Of a stretch of DNA of 64,000 bases, positions 43,378 to 54,960 are shown piece after piece. Under the pieces are notes generated by a model that saw only the letters and a program-made list of their open reading frames with translations, did no database searches and was not told where the DNA came from. This DNA comes from Adiantum capillus-veneris (taxonomy: Eukaryota > Streptophyta > Polypodiopsida > Polypodiales > Pteridaceae): NCBI GenBank assembly GCA_014529385.2, contig CM043944.1, forward strand, positions 178,362,740-178,426,739, written 5' to 3'. Within the stretch, counting starts at the first letter, position 1. Every line of letters starts with the position of its first letter. Made by a program: the position numbers and the translations under genes.

Positions 43378-44424
43378 TCAAATGTTTGACATCGTGATGG
43401 ATTGCACCCTACATATCCACTAGCCATGCACTATAAATGGGTTGTGGATCTAGTCACGATGCCTTCAGGACTCTAGCAGATGAGATACTTGGTTTTTGCA
43501 CGAGAGGACCTAACTAACCAGGCTGAAGGAAGAGCATTAAGAGCTAAGACCACAGAAGCTGTGTGAAAATTCCTTCTTGATGAGGTGATTTTCCGTTATG
43601 GTTGTGTGGGAAAAATCACTACAGATCGAGGTGAACTGGATGCCGAAGAAGCAAGGGAGTTCTTTTCTAGATTAGGGATCAAGCTTTCTCTTGCTACAGC
43701 TTACAACCCTGAAGGCAATGTAAAGAGTGAAAGAGGGCATCCTCATATCATCAAAGCTTTGGCCAAGGCTTGCGAAGGAAGAGTTGGTGAGTGGCCAAAA
43801 TTGTTAACATATGCTTTATGGGCTGATCGTACAACACATAGCTCAATAACTGGCTACATGCCTGCGGAGCTAATGCATGGTCAAAAGCCAGTGATGCTGA
43901 TTGAGGATACAATTCCCACATGGAATGTACTACCTTGGCAAGAGGGGCTTAGTAGGGAAGATCTCCTTGCACTGCGTATAAGGCAGCTAGAGAGAACACC
44001 TAGAGACATTGAAGCTGCAAAAGAACGACTCAAAAATGCAAGGTTTAAAAACAAGGACTATTTTGATAAGCGACATCGACTCAGGATCAAAGCAATTGAC
44101 AAAGGTGACTGGGTTTTAGTGTATGATAGTAGCCTTGATAACCAGCACACAGTCATGCGTAAGTTCTCAAAAAGATGGTTTAGACCGTATGTTGTAAAGC
44201 ATTTGCATGAAAATGCTACTTACAGCTTGTATGAACTAGATGGTACAGAAGTAAAGATTCCCATTGCAGGAAAAAGGATTAAAATGTTTAAGAGAAGAGG
44301 AGACAATGATCTAGAAGATATGGATGAGGAAGAAGAGAAAAAAACAGGTGAAGATCAAAGTGAACATGAAGCTCTGGAATCATCCAGTGAAGAAGAAGAC
44401 AAGGAAGATGTACAAGAGGTCTAA
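43378..44424 (+). pseudogene. Gy2 integrase core and C-terminus
   Basis: The frame is the same as in RT. First catalytic Asp in WVVDLVTMP (about 43441), second in ITTDRGELD (about 43615-43641), Glu in VKSERGHPHI (about 43720-43749). The C-terminal domain follows with DKGDWVLVYDSSLD and FSKRWFRPYVVKHL (about 44096-44205). The end is very acidic (residues from DMDEEEEKK to EEDKEDV), with no chromodomain. Nonsense codons at about 43473 (TAG) and 43564 (TGA) lie in the core. Integrase would insert the DNA copy into the genome. Confidence 0.8.
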
Positions 44425-44469
44425 TCTTACAAAGAGACAATGTGGCACATACCGGAGGATGTGCAGGTT

Positions 44470-44482
44470 TAGAGGGGGTGGA
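44470..44482 (+). promoter_or_regulatory. Gy2 polypurine tract
   Basis: AGAGGGGGTGGA directly precedes the 3' LTR start TGTCGTGCT; it would prime plus-strand synthesis. Confidence 0.7.
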
Positions 44483-46496
44483 TGTCGTGCTATGACACGT
44501 ACATAGTGGGAACGCATGCTACAAGAGTTATCTTGTATTTTTTTAGATACATAATTATATTTCCTATAGTGTATATATGCATATTTAAGTATAATAATAA
44601 GCCTTCCATCTCATCCTATTATTTTTCTCAAGGGTAACATGTCCTTACTTTACCATCATAAAATACTATGGGAAAAGCATCAATAGCTCCGCCTCTTTAA
44701 CTTGGGGCAAAAAGAATTGATTCTTTATTTCTACTATTTCATTATCATCTCACACCCTAGCTAGATCCTATATCTAGGGTAAACTCCAATATATATATAT
44801 TCTATGTATTTTTTATACTTTTCTTATATTTCTTTTTAAATAGCTACTAGGAGAGAATCAAATCCTAGTGGGACACTAGGTGGCATGATTTCAAAGATAT
44901 ACTTATTTTAATGCATTATTGCAAGCATGGTTACAAAAATTTGTCAAGGAGAAATGTCATGCTTTCATATGGCATGAGGTGTCCTTTGGAATTAAATGAA
45001 AGTCTACCCTAAGGAGACCACATGAAGACTTTTGCTGCCATAAATGGACCCTATTTTGATGAATTTTTTACACAAGGTTCCAATCCAAATTGGAAAACGA
45101 TTTTAAAATGAAAATGGTAGCTAATGAGCTGAAGTTTTTGCCCATATTTTTACTTTTTTATTTGGAGCCACGGTTGAGGAGATATGATCAAAATACTGGA
45201 CCCCAGTCTGCCCACATCATGCAGGGGCAGCTCATTTCCAACTTTTCCAATTCCTGTTCACACTGGCTCCTCTCTTCTTGTGTAAACCCTTGGGGGTTCC
45301 CTTCACCTATAAAAGGGGACCTCTTCTTCCTTGGAAGGAACTCAAACATTCAAGCCATTGATGAGAGGAATTCTTGAGGGAGTGAGTAGTAATGCCTAAT
45401 TGTACTTAGCCATTAACATAAGCCCAAGCCTACACTTTCTCCTAAAGGGAGACTAGCCATTCTTGCAACAAGCTAACCTTGGAAGATCAACTCTAATCAA
45501 ATAAGGTCTTGCACTTGGTGTATCAATCAAAGTGGAATTATCCACTCTTCTTCTCTCTCCATCAATAATGGTGCCAAAGGGTTTGTCAAGTAAGATGTGT
45601 TCTACATTGATGTTTTCTTGATTTGTTGTTGTTTTCTTTTTCATCTCTAATCCAACATATATATGTATCTAATCTCATCTCCTAAAGCAAACCTATCTCT
45701 CTCATTCTTAGTAATTCATCCTCTCCGCAAATTCTAGGTTCTCTTTTCTACAGGTACATCTCTCCCCGCAGTATCCTTATTTCCTACGGGCAAGAATAGG
45801 GCTTGGGAGGGAAACTTCTCATCTCTTCACTTCTCTCATATCTACATTTCTCACATACTATCCTACATGAATAACCCACATGATGATCATTTCTATCGCT
45901 TTCACTCTGTACAATCTATTAGAATTAACGTATGGATTAGCCGTAAAATACACTTTCAACAACGTATAGTGTTTCTCTTTGGCCCTGAAAGGCTCAATGA
46001 AATACTTCTATCACCGGATCCCATCATACTACCTCTCATAGACTATAATTTTTCTTTTGATGTAAGCGTAGTTATCTTGCTATGAACCAAGAGGATTTGT
46101 ACACACAATTAATCCCAATCACTAGACAAAATATCTATATTATGGTAAGCACAAAACTACAATTCCAAAGAACAATTCATAGCCTATTTGTCAGCCAAGA
46201 TTGAATGCCATCAAACTCATCCATTAACCCTTTCATATTACCCATGATACGATATGAACATAGCCTTGATGTTTTCATCTTCGTATTGTTTTGACATTCT
46301 CTTTTGTGTTCTTTCTTTGTGTGTGTGTGAGTGCAAGAGAGAAAGAGTGAGTCTTCTTTGATTGCACTTCTTTCCAAACCCTAGTCTTCATGGCATCTAT
46401 GGTTTAACTCCTTCATATAGTTTTTGTTGAGTTCTCTCACAAACTCTCACGCCATAAGCCCGGTGCTTTCCTGGCAAGACCGCAAATTGATCGACA
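44483..46496 (+). repeat. Gy2 3' LTR
   Basis: 2014 bp, about 98% identical to 36452-38468. It includes a second copy of the leader ORF (45867-46085, 72 codons, unchanged in protein). One clear difference is a 3-bp deletion near 45206. Confidence 0.9.
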
Positions 46497-49400
46497 ACGT
46501 CTTCGTTGCACTTTGAGGTAGAGGATGAGTACATGTTTGACATGTGTGATGAGTCACTAGTTCATGAGTACGATGTGTGTGACGAGGATTGTCAGCCCTG
46601 CACTAAACGGGCTGCCAAAACGGAGGATAGATTGATGACGAGTACCTGAACACCTCTTTAAGATGGTGCATGGTGCTTGGTGCTCTGAGCATCATTGGAA
46701 GTACTCAAATTGCAAGAAAAATTTGATTGGAGTAATGCAAGTGTTGATGCACTACTTCTGTAAGTATGGAATGTGGCTTTTGTATACTCTCTCCCTCTCT
46801 CTTTATGGTGTCATCTTCTAGGAATTATACTAATATGCATATTTGTTGTAGTTTGATGGGCAAAATGTTGCCAGAAGATCACCACATGCCTCCAAATCTT
46901 CCACGAGCTAAATCGTATGTCACTGCACTTGTAATGGAGTATGAGCGCATCCATGTGTAAGTCAATGATTGCATGCTATACTGCAATGAGCATGCACATG
47001 CTACCTCATGTCCCGTGTGCGGGGAGGCACGATACAAGACATGTGTGAGTGGGGCACACCTACCTAGCAAGGTATTAAGACATTTTCCATTAATTCCTCG
47101 CATCCAACACATGTTTAAAAGGAGACCTATTGTGGACCTTCTTGCGTGGCACGGAAACCATCACTCAAATGATGGAATGATGCGTGTCCCTGCCGATTCA
47201 CCTACATGGAGACACATCAAAACTCAATGGGCAGAGTTTTGGTTGGAGCCTTGACACTTGAGGCTTGGGTTAGCAAGTGATGGTGTCAACCCCTTTGGCA
47301 CTAAGTCTACTTTATGGAGCTCTTGGCTTGTGGTGATCGTCAACTACAATATTCCACCATGGGAGACAACCAAGAAGGACAATATAATTCTTTCCTTGCT
47401 TGTGCGAGGTAAGTACAAAGTGTGAAATATTGATATTTACCTCGAGTCACTCATCGAGGAGTTGGAGGAGTTATGGAGAGGCATTCCTGTTGTCGATGTC
47501 TCACTTGTAAAGGGGGGAGAGAGGCTCAAGTGAGGGGAATCCTTATGTGGACTATGCACAACTATCCTGGGCTTGGAGAGATTTTTGGTAACCCCCTGTC
47601 CTCTATCTCTCTTTCCCTCATTCCCTCTCTCCCTTTATCTCACTTTAGTTCACTCATCTCTCTTACCATATGATATGTATGCAGGGTTGTCCAGATCAGG
47701 GCATAATGCATGTCCTACTTGCGGGCCACCGTTGGTGACGGAGAGGTGAGATTCCTTGCGCAAGGTAATCTATCCAAACAATGATCATTTCTTACCCCAA
47801 GGACATAACAAGCACAAGGCTCCAACAAATGCGAAGGCTCCTTTAAAGCTCACAATGGTAGATTGGGCAACCAATTGGGAGGAACACCACAACAACAATC
47901 AGGCTCCATGTCCTCCACCAAAAGATATGTCAAGGTATTCCATATTTTTAAGGCTTCCATATTGGAAGGACTTAAAAATTACAACACCTCTTGGATCCCA
48001 TGCACATATTCTAGAATGTAGCCTAAACACTATGGGACCACATTATTGGCAAGAAGGACTCTTTGGGTGCGAGGGAGGATTTGAGGCTTTTAAAACCTCT
48101 CCCCGCCTCTGCCACTCCAAGGCATGCCCCAAATGGAAATATTGTGCTTCCTAAAGCACCATGGATGCTAGAAAAAGAAGAATTAGACAAGGTTAAGGGT
48201 ACCATCACCTCTATTTGCACACCAATAGGATACATGAGGTCAATAAAGGGAGCTTTCACAAAAGCGAAGAAGGGTGGAAGAGTTCAGTTGTATGGGCGTA
48301 AGTCCCACGATTGGCACAAGATACTTCAGGTAATCTTCATAATCACTATTCTATCTATAGTTTGTGTGTATGACTATCACTCACTTTTCCTTTCCCTGAT
48401 TTACATTGTAGTTCATTCTGCCGGTGAGTATGTGTATATGCAGGGACAAGAAAGTCAGGGACGCTATTTTTGGATGAGGAGAGCTAGTAAGGTACACCAC
48501 AAGACTCCACTCAACTACACCTTTTTTATGTACACAATAATTTTAACTAGCACTTAGTGTATCCTTGTGTGTTTTCTTGCAGATTTGTGAGCTCCGAGGA
48601 AATCAAAATAGATGCTATCCTTGCTGCTCAAACACTTGCAATAGAAACTGTATGTGCCATTGAAGATGCATTTCCTCGATCAGTCCTTCTTAGTCAAATT
48701 CACCTCTTGGTTCACGTGGTGGAGGAGATAGCTATATGTGAAGTAGTGCACACACGATGGATGTTCTCCTTAGAGAGGTTTCTAAACACTCTCAAAGATT
48801 TTGTGCGGCTACAGTCTCAACCAGAGGCATGTATGGCCAAAGGGTGGATTGTTCAAGAGGCATTTGTTAACATAACAGAGTATTTGGCACAAGTTGATCC
48901 TTCAATTCCTCGCATGTGGTCAAACAAGGAAGATTCAAGGATGACTTCACACTTGACAAGTGGAAAGGGGAAACTACTTAACATGGATATAAATCTAGCC
49001 CAAGTGGTCGATAACTTTTGCATTCTCAATGCAAAGATTATGACAAAGTGGGTGGACTTGTGGACAGTGGCAAAGGCTAGGCGTTTGCAAGAGAGGGAAG
49101 CATGGAAACAAGCACATGGAGGAAGGAGGGCACCCCTAGTGCCTAGACACCTCGCATGTTTCCCATATCTCATTAGTGCAGAGTGGATTCATGAGAGAAT
49201 GACCGAGGCAAAAGCGTGCGGAGAAGACATCACCAACAAAGAATGGGAGTATGCACGAGGCTGCGTACCAAAGGTAGAGTACTCATATACCTAAACCATA
49301 TTATCTCGCTATTTCTTGAAATTATCTTTAACATGTATTTGATAAATTAATATATTTTTGTATTTTGTAGTGCCTTTCCTTTAATTCTATGTGGTCAAAG

Positions 49401-50069
49401 GGTCGTCACTTTCGTATGCGTCACATTGACGAGCGTAGAACCACCATGGATTGTGCCATCATGGGTAACTTTGACACAGACGGTGATGAAGCCAGGTATT
49501 GTGGAGCTGTTGAAAGGATACTAAAGGTTAATTTTAGAACCTTTCATAGCTTCATTTCGAGTGAAAGTGGTTTGCAACTGTGTCTAGACGACATGAGAAT
49601 GGCCTCTACATGGCGGGCTCTAGTGCGCATCACACGGGGAGGTATGACAATTTAGTTTTACAGCGCAATTGTGAGTAGGTGAGTGACATGTACCTTTTTT
49701 ATTCTTATTTACTTATTGTAGCGTTAGTTATACCAATGTTACTCACTTTGAGATTATATTTATAGGTCATCTATATCCCAGCAATCCACCAACCACAACT
49801 TTGGTTTGTAATTCCCGTAATACCTCGGGGGAGAACCATTTTTTCCACTAATGAAGTGGAGACTATCTCGACCCTCTTTCACCTCCGACTTTGGATGAGG
49901 TGGAAACAGAGGAGAGGGAGGTTGATGAATCAAGTCCGGCGGCAGCAAGTTTTAGCAAGGATGATTGTCATGATGATGGAGATGATGAGATGGAGGATGC
50001 CAAACTCGAAGATGATGAAGTTGGCAATGCATCCACAATGACAATTACGTTTCTCTCTTTATTGATTTA
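46497..50069 (+). pseudogene. CACTA TNP2-type transposase (main part)
   Basis: The gene continues after the Gy2 insertion. Readable blocks typical of En/Spm TNP2 transposases, in order: CPVCGEARYK (about 47012), HFPLIPRIQHMF (about 47083), DGMMRVPADSPTWRHI (about 47175), RLGLASDGVNPFG (about 47263), NYNIPPWE (about 47346), RLPYWKDL (about 47952), LPKAPWMLEKEELDKVKG (about 48148), GRKSHDWHKILQ (about 48295), a DUF4218-like block (FPRSVLLSQIHLLVHVVEEI to RWMFSLERFLNTLKDFVR, about 48671-48810) and a DUF4216-like block (about 49385-49650). A final exon with VIYIPAIHQPQLWFVIPVIPR starts at about 49766 and ends in an acidic tail near 50069. Introns are likely near 46760-46850, 48330-48440, 48490-48580, 49280-49370 and 49655-49765. 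Stops and shifts (near 47253, 47425, 47532, 49865) indicate loss of function. Confidence 0.75.
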
Positions 50070-50563
50070 GGAGCCATAGGCTTAGAATTGGATGATGCTT
50101 CATGTTGAGATCTTTTGGAAGATGATTCATAAACATTTTGCAGTTATGAAGTTTTTTGGTCGTGTAATCCATTCACCTCCCTCTCCCTCCTCTTCCTCTC
50201 TTTAGATTTGATGATATGCTCAATTATGTTAATCAATTGAAAATGATTATTTTAGTTGTAACCAAGGGTAATCTTAGGCTGAGTTCAGACGAGGCTAGAG
50301 GAAGAAAGGCTTTCTGCAGGTCTACCGCCACCTCATCTGAACGGTGCTGGAGGAAGAAGAACAAAAAATAGAGAGAAGTGGAGAGAGAGGCCAACATCTC
50401 TTTCGAGGGGGGGTGCCAGAAGAAAAATGGTGGGCCTGGAGGAAGATGATAACTGCTGCAAAAAATAGGCTTTTGCCACCCAGCTTAGACGCCCCTTTGG
50501 GAAGCACTTCCTCCGCAGCGTCTGAACCGGGCCTTATATCCCCCGCCTCCTTCTCCCCCCTCT

Positions 50564-50574
<11 letters not shown>
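50070..50574. other. CACTA 3' region
   Basis: No gene is supported. A GC-richer part (50280-50550) contains GAGTTCAGACGAGGC and, further on, GCGTCTGAACCGGGCC, a partial inverted pair. Otherwise unremarkable. Confidence 0.4.

Positions 50575-50620
<46 letters not shown>
50575..50620. repeat. (CT)n microsatellite
   Basis: About 23 CT dinucleotides followed by TTTATTTCTC. Confidence 0.9.
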
Positions 50621-50621
<1 letters not shown>

Positions 50622-50705
50622 ATTTCTCTTCTTTTTTATATTTGAAAATTATATACAATATTCTTTATTTTCTATTGAGAGGAGAGAAACACCAAAATTT
50701 GAATT

Positions 50706-50842
50706 GGGGGGGGGGGGGGGGGGGGGGTTAAGCCAGAACTTGAAAGTTCTTAGGCGCTAAATTTGGACAACAAATATAACAACAGTTAAGCCAGAATTTG
50801 AAAGTTCTTAGGCACTAAATTTGGACAACAAATATAACAACA
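50706..50842. repeat. G run and 58-bp tandem duplication
   Basis: A G run of 22 bases (50706-50727) precedes two 58-bp units starting GTTAAGCCAGAA at about 50727 and 50785, nearly identical. Confidence 0.85.
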
Positions 50843-50941
50843 GTAATGAGTGTGGTAATAACAGCGGATAAAGTCACAATAATACTTTAAACACAGAAAA
50901 ACAACCCCCCGTCCTCCTCTCTCTTGTTTCTCTCATTGAAT

Positions 50942-51515
50942 TTACACCTCTCTACAAAACATGGTAAAACAGCGCGATAAACACTTGGAGATTTTCATAG
51001 TGATAGTACAACAAGACTCATTAGCATCTATATACATGTTCTTTTGTCTATAAGTGAAGTATATTCTCCTTTCAAGGAACTTCATGTTGGAAGACATGTG
51101 GTTGAACCATGGTGCCCCTAGAATAACATCCTCATGTTGGAGAGGAGAGATTAAAAAGTCTTTTTTTATCGACGTAGCTTTGGACATGAAGCGTCAACTT
51201 CCCAATCAAGGGAGTAATTTAGGCTAGGTGTCCCTTGAAAACTCCATCGACAGTTACAATATCTCCCATCTTAAATTCTTGAATGCCCAACTTAGTGGCC
51301 AACTCCATTGATATGAAGTTGTCAGTAGAGCGAGGGTCAAACAAGATGAAGGCATCATGCCCCCTTACCTTTCCCCAAGCATAGGAGAGAGGTGATCCTT
51401 TGAAATGAGTATCCTCTTTTGGAGCTTTGATCGTTGAAGCTCTAAGAGTCTCATTGCAGGCATTTCTTTTGGGGCAAAAACGGTAGCCATGTCCTTGTTC
51501 CCACACTTGAATCAT
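50942..51515 (-). pseudogene. Gy1 zinc knuckle and protease
   Basis: On the minus strand from 51515: a degenerate CCHC-like stretch (about 51495-51465) and then an aspartic-protease-like domain with HDAFILFDPRSTDNFIS (about 51365-51315) and LGI. The catalytic motif reads D-P-R instead of D-(S/T)-G. The second part (51187-50942) has the family end EDVILGAPWF (about 51130) and IYFTYR. A stop and frame change lie near 51215. It breaks off at the CACTA right end; its continuation is at 29853 and below. Confidence 0.7.
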
Positions 51516-52998
51516 TTGTGATCAAAAATATTCTAGCTCTTTAGGAGAGAGTTTACTTTTACCTTTGTAAACTCCCTTCTCCTTGGACCGATTGCTATTG
51601 TTGTTGTTGTTAAAATTGCCTAGTAGGGAGAGTTTTGGGATCGTTTTTCCCCTTTGCATCACTTTTGTCTTTGCTTTCCATGGGCTTGGCGTTCCTTCTA
51701 GACCCTTGTTTGAAATTCATGCGCAAAGAAACTATAGTGTGGTGGATTACTTCAGTGATAGAACTAGGCTATTGAGAGTTGGCATACTCAGCCATGTCTT
51801 CAGGTAACCCTGCATAGAATTGTTTCTTTTGCTCGACAAAGTCTATCTTTTGAAAGACAATAGCCTTGAGATGTAAATCCCAAAACTTGTCCACATATTT
51901 GTGGATAGAATCATTGGAGAGAAGCTTCAAACTACACCATTTGGTAAGCACTTTGTCCTTTGCATTGCTTGCAAGGAATGCTTCATGATGAAAACTTGTA
52001 GAGTTTTCCATATCTTTAGGGATTTTCTTTTTCCACAAAGGCTATCCCACCATTAACGAGCATATTTGTGGAATTGTATAGGTACATGGCAAGCTTGGAG
52101 GAATATGTGAAACCCTCATCTCCAAAGGCTGCATCAAATTGTTGGATGAAGGCCAATACTTTGTCGGTGGTACCAAAGTTGTCATTATAGGTGAGAAAAG
52201 ACATACTTTCCTCCCTCTTTGAATTTCTTGAGCTTTTGGGACCTTCTTGATGCAGGGTATGTTTTGCAATGTCCTCTCCTCTTGTATTATCTAGGAGAAT
52301 AGCTGTTGCTTTCGTTGAAAGAGGAGGAAGGTGAAGAAGGAGAAGAGTGTGACCTCTTTCATGCCTCTTTCTTCCTTTATTTTCTCTCTTCCCTTTTGGA
52401 GTAACAAGAAGGACTATGGGTTACCCGTTGGTGAAGAAGAAGGACAAGAGGGTGACCTCTTTCTTGCCTCTTTCTTCCTTTGTTTCTTCTCTTCCCTTTT
52501 GGAGTAAGGAGGAGAAGGACTATGGGTTAATTGTTTCCTCTTCGGAGGAGTTGGCGACCATATAGATCGACGTCTTCATGGAGTCACATCTTTAGAGGAA
52601 CTTAAGCGATTTTCTTCTTTTTTGTTCTTTGGATTCCTCTTCTCTTCTGGGAGAGAGTCTTCTTTTGGGAGTCTCATCAAGAGACCTCCTAAGCTCTCTC
52701 TCCTCTTGGAGAGGAAGGGAAATCCCATAAGTACAAAGTTTTTGAGTAACTTCGGCTTGCAAAGCAAGGTTGCCCATAGCTTGATGCAGCCTATTAACAA
52801 TTTAGTTAACAAACATGGGGGCATAATTATAGCACCTTCATGTGCAAAATCAAAGTGATCAATGTTCATTCTACTCTCTTGTTTATTGTCAGCCATGCTA
52901 ATTAAACTTATGTATAGAATTACTTTGTGGTTTGGTACCCTTAAAAAACTTAGTTTATACTCTTCTTTACCTTTGAAAATTAGTTTGCAATCAGCCAC
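51516..52998 (-). pseudogene. Gy1 gag
   Basis: On the minus strand a start at 52896 (MADNKQESRMNIDHFDFAHE) follows the primer site by about 400 bp; an upstream ATG at 52998 is in frame. A coiled, charged stretch comes next, with SLPLQEERELRRSLDETPKRR in a shifted frame. The gag core follows at 52204-51769: VLAFIQQFDAAFGDE, FTYSSKLAMYLYNS, then WCSLKLLSNDSIHKYVDKFWDLHLKA and FYAGLPEDMAEY, typical of plant gypsy gag. Several frameshifts (near 52770, 52580, 52205, 52030) make it non-functional. A Ser/Arg/Lys-rich region with repeated CTCTTTCTTGCCTCTTTCTTCC DNA (52330-52530) shows a local duplication of about 110 bp. Confidence 0.7.
52330..52535. repeat. Local duplication within Gy1 gag
   Basis: GTGACCTCTTTC(A/T)TGCCTC followed by TTTCTTCCTTT, CTTCCCTTTTGGAGTAA and GGACTATGGGTTA occurs twice, starting near 52349 and 52454. 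Confidence 0.75.
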
Positions 52999-53283
52999 AC
53001 CCGTGCTTTAGAGACTGCTGATTGCAAAGACTAGTGGATAGGGTTTAACATTGCTCCGTTGATTATAGTTCCTAGTGAGCTTGCTAGTAACTCAATAATA
53101 ATCAAGCCATAGGCAAGCCCCAAGAGACTCCATTATTAAGACTATAGTTCCCAATGGTGTACCATGAACTAAGTCCTTTTCAACCAAGACAATAGATCCA
53201 TGTCCCACTTATACTATTGCAATGAATAGGTTCCACCTTTCATGGACAACTTAAGGACCTCTTCTTAAGCAAGAAAAGAGAAA

Positions 53284-53302
53284 TTAATATCTCTGATACC
53301 AA
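53284..53302 (-). promoter_or_regulatory. Gy1 primer-binding site
   Basis: On the minus strand TTGGTATCAGAGATATT follows the 5' LTR directly. TGGTATCAGAG is the classic plant site for initiator methionine tRNA. Confidence 0.75.
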
Positions 53303-54698
53303 TGTAATGGAAATGGCGTATGACCTTTGAGAATAGCGGAATTAAGAGAATTAGAGTGAGCATTTTTGTGAGACTACTTGGAGAACATAGAGGGTGAACT
53401 TAATTAGCGGTAGGAACATAACCATAATACTTAATTAACTTGTCATGAACAATAATTTTGCAAGAGAGAGAGGGTTCAAAGAACTTAACAACAGCTGAGG
53501 AACATATTTACATGGAGCTGTAGTCGCCCCTCCAATAGGCTTTTGTATTATAGATTCTCCCATCAAGAGAGATTTGGTACAATACAATCTATGTGTTCCT
53601 TGTGACCTAGGTGATGCAATGAAGATGAGAAGATTCATTCATTATTACCATAATATAAACTTTGTAAAAGCATTAACCATCCCCGGCCTCAGTCCCAAGG
53701 CCTCAAACACCTTCAAAGATGGAGAGAGCTAGCTGTGGAATGACGGTAGCGAAGAGGAAGAAGAATCATTTATAGGAGAAAGAAAACGTTCCTCACTTAT
53801 CATCACTCTTCTTGCTTATCATAGCATAATAGAATAATAATTAAGATGAAGAAGGTGAAAAGTGTAAGCATTGAAGTATGGCTCTTGGTTGGATTTGCAT
53901 TCCATAGCCAAGAGTGTTGGTGTAGGCTCTCAGCTTCTCAACAAGCTTGGAGAAGGAGATGGAGCTCTTGCACATTGCACCTCACACAATGATAGTGTGT
54001 ATGTGTGTTTGTGGGAGAGTATATCATTTGGACAAGTGTCCTCTTTTTCCTCTTTGAGAGAAAGAGCTTAATTATTTATTTAAATACATCTAAATTTTTA
54101 TCGGCCCCTTTAAAGCCTATCCAATAGCATTCAAGCACATCATGAGGTAAAAATGCGGAGGATCTTGACATGTCTCTTTTATGCTTCTTAAGAAATCATG
54201 TTTGAATTGAACACTTAAAGTACCTTAGTCATTTAAGCATGATAATCTTTTATTCCTCTTGAGAGATCATGTTTGAATTATACATTTCAAGCATCTTAGT
54301 CATTTAAGCATGAAAAGCACCTCAAGCTTGGACAAGGTTCCCACAAACACCTTAAGCACCTTAGTCAGCAAGTACGACAAGCACCTCATGTTTGGGTAGG
54401 ATTCTCACCTCAAGGTCAGCCCCATCTTGCTTAAGGTCACAGGTCTAAGGAATTTTGACACTAACCATTGGAGGTCTGTAATAAATCTAACCCTAAGGTC
54501 TATAAGCTCCATTAGGTAGCATTGATCTTTGACAGACCATCTCTCATTTTGGACCTTTTTACCTTGGTCCCGTGTTGAGATAGATCCATAAGCACATGTC
54601 TATATCCTAACACTTTTTCTCATTTATTCTCCCACATTAAATGATCAATTTAATATAATAAAATCATTTGGGTTGATTATATATTAGATTTTGTGACA
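53303..54698 (-). repeat. 5' LTR of Gy1
   Basis: 1396 bp, TG...CA on the minus strand (starts TGTCACAAAATC, ends CCATTTCCATTACA), followed by the primer-binding site. It is bordered at 54699 by ATCGG, the same 5 bp that border the other LTR at 19880. Confidence 0.85.
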
Positions 54699-54873
54699 AT
54701 CGGTGTTGTTACTAAAAATATCTACATCAATTAGATTTATGCTTGCAACATTAGTTTTGTATGAGACTCCTTGGGTTATAGTCATTGCCATACTCTTTGT
54801 CTTTGTCAGAGTCTCTTTTTGTTTCTTTTTTTTGGGCAAATTGCTTTATTATAGTAGATTTATTATATTGCTT

Positions 54874-54960
<87 letters not shown>

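Larger units (their letters stand above)
36452..46496 (+). mobile_element. Gy2: nearly complete Ty3/gypsy retrotransposon
   Basis: Two LTRs (36452-38468 and 44483-46496) start TGTCGTGCT and end ATCGACA. They differ at only about 2% of sites by eye. Between them lie a primer-binding-site-like TGGTGAACCCGACGTG, gag with a zinc knuckle, protease, RT, RNase H, integrase and a polypurine tract. The order protease-RT-RNase H-integrase makes it Ty3/gypsy. The element splits the CACTA transposase gene. The flanking bases (GAGGT before 36452, ACGTC after 46496) are not an obvious target duplication. It is the youngest identified insertion here; only a few nonsense codons interrupt the reading frames. 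Confidence 0.85.
29854..50934 (+). mobile_element. CACTA (En/Spm-type) transposon with a nested gypsy element
   Basis: The left end is CACTACAAGAGGAG, the typical CACTA terminus. Subterminal GCGGTAATA/TATTACCGC words recur at 29980-30021, 35695-35760 and 50850-50875. The interior holds a spliced minus-strand gene (30645-31898) and a TNP2-type transposase on the plus strand (36104-50069). The right end lacks the expected CTTGTAGTG. Its last bases (TTTCTCTCAT) match a position about 50 bp inside the left terminus when inverted, so the tip seems deleted. It split the Gy1 protease from its RT; joining the two sides with a 3-bp duplication keeps the Gy1 reading frame. Net length without Gy2 is about 11 kb. 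Confidence 0.7.

Noticed and set aside
29834-50944. TGAATTTACA at both borders of the CACTA element as a 9-10-bp Mutator-type target duplication
   Set aside because: The element contains CACTA coding sequence and a CACTA terminus, and a 3-bp duplication keeps the interrupted Gy1 frame while a 10-bp one does not. The match is kept as an alternative only.
54876-54960. The (TA)n(GA)n tract as a terminator or hairpin element
   Set aside because: It occupies the usual R microsatellite site, so simple repeat turnover is enough to explain it.
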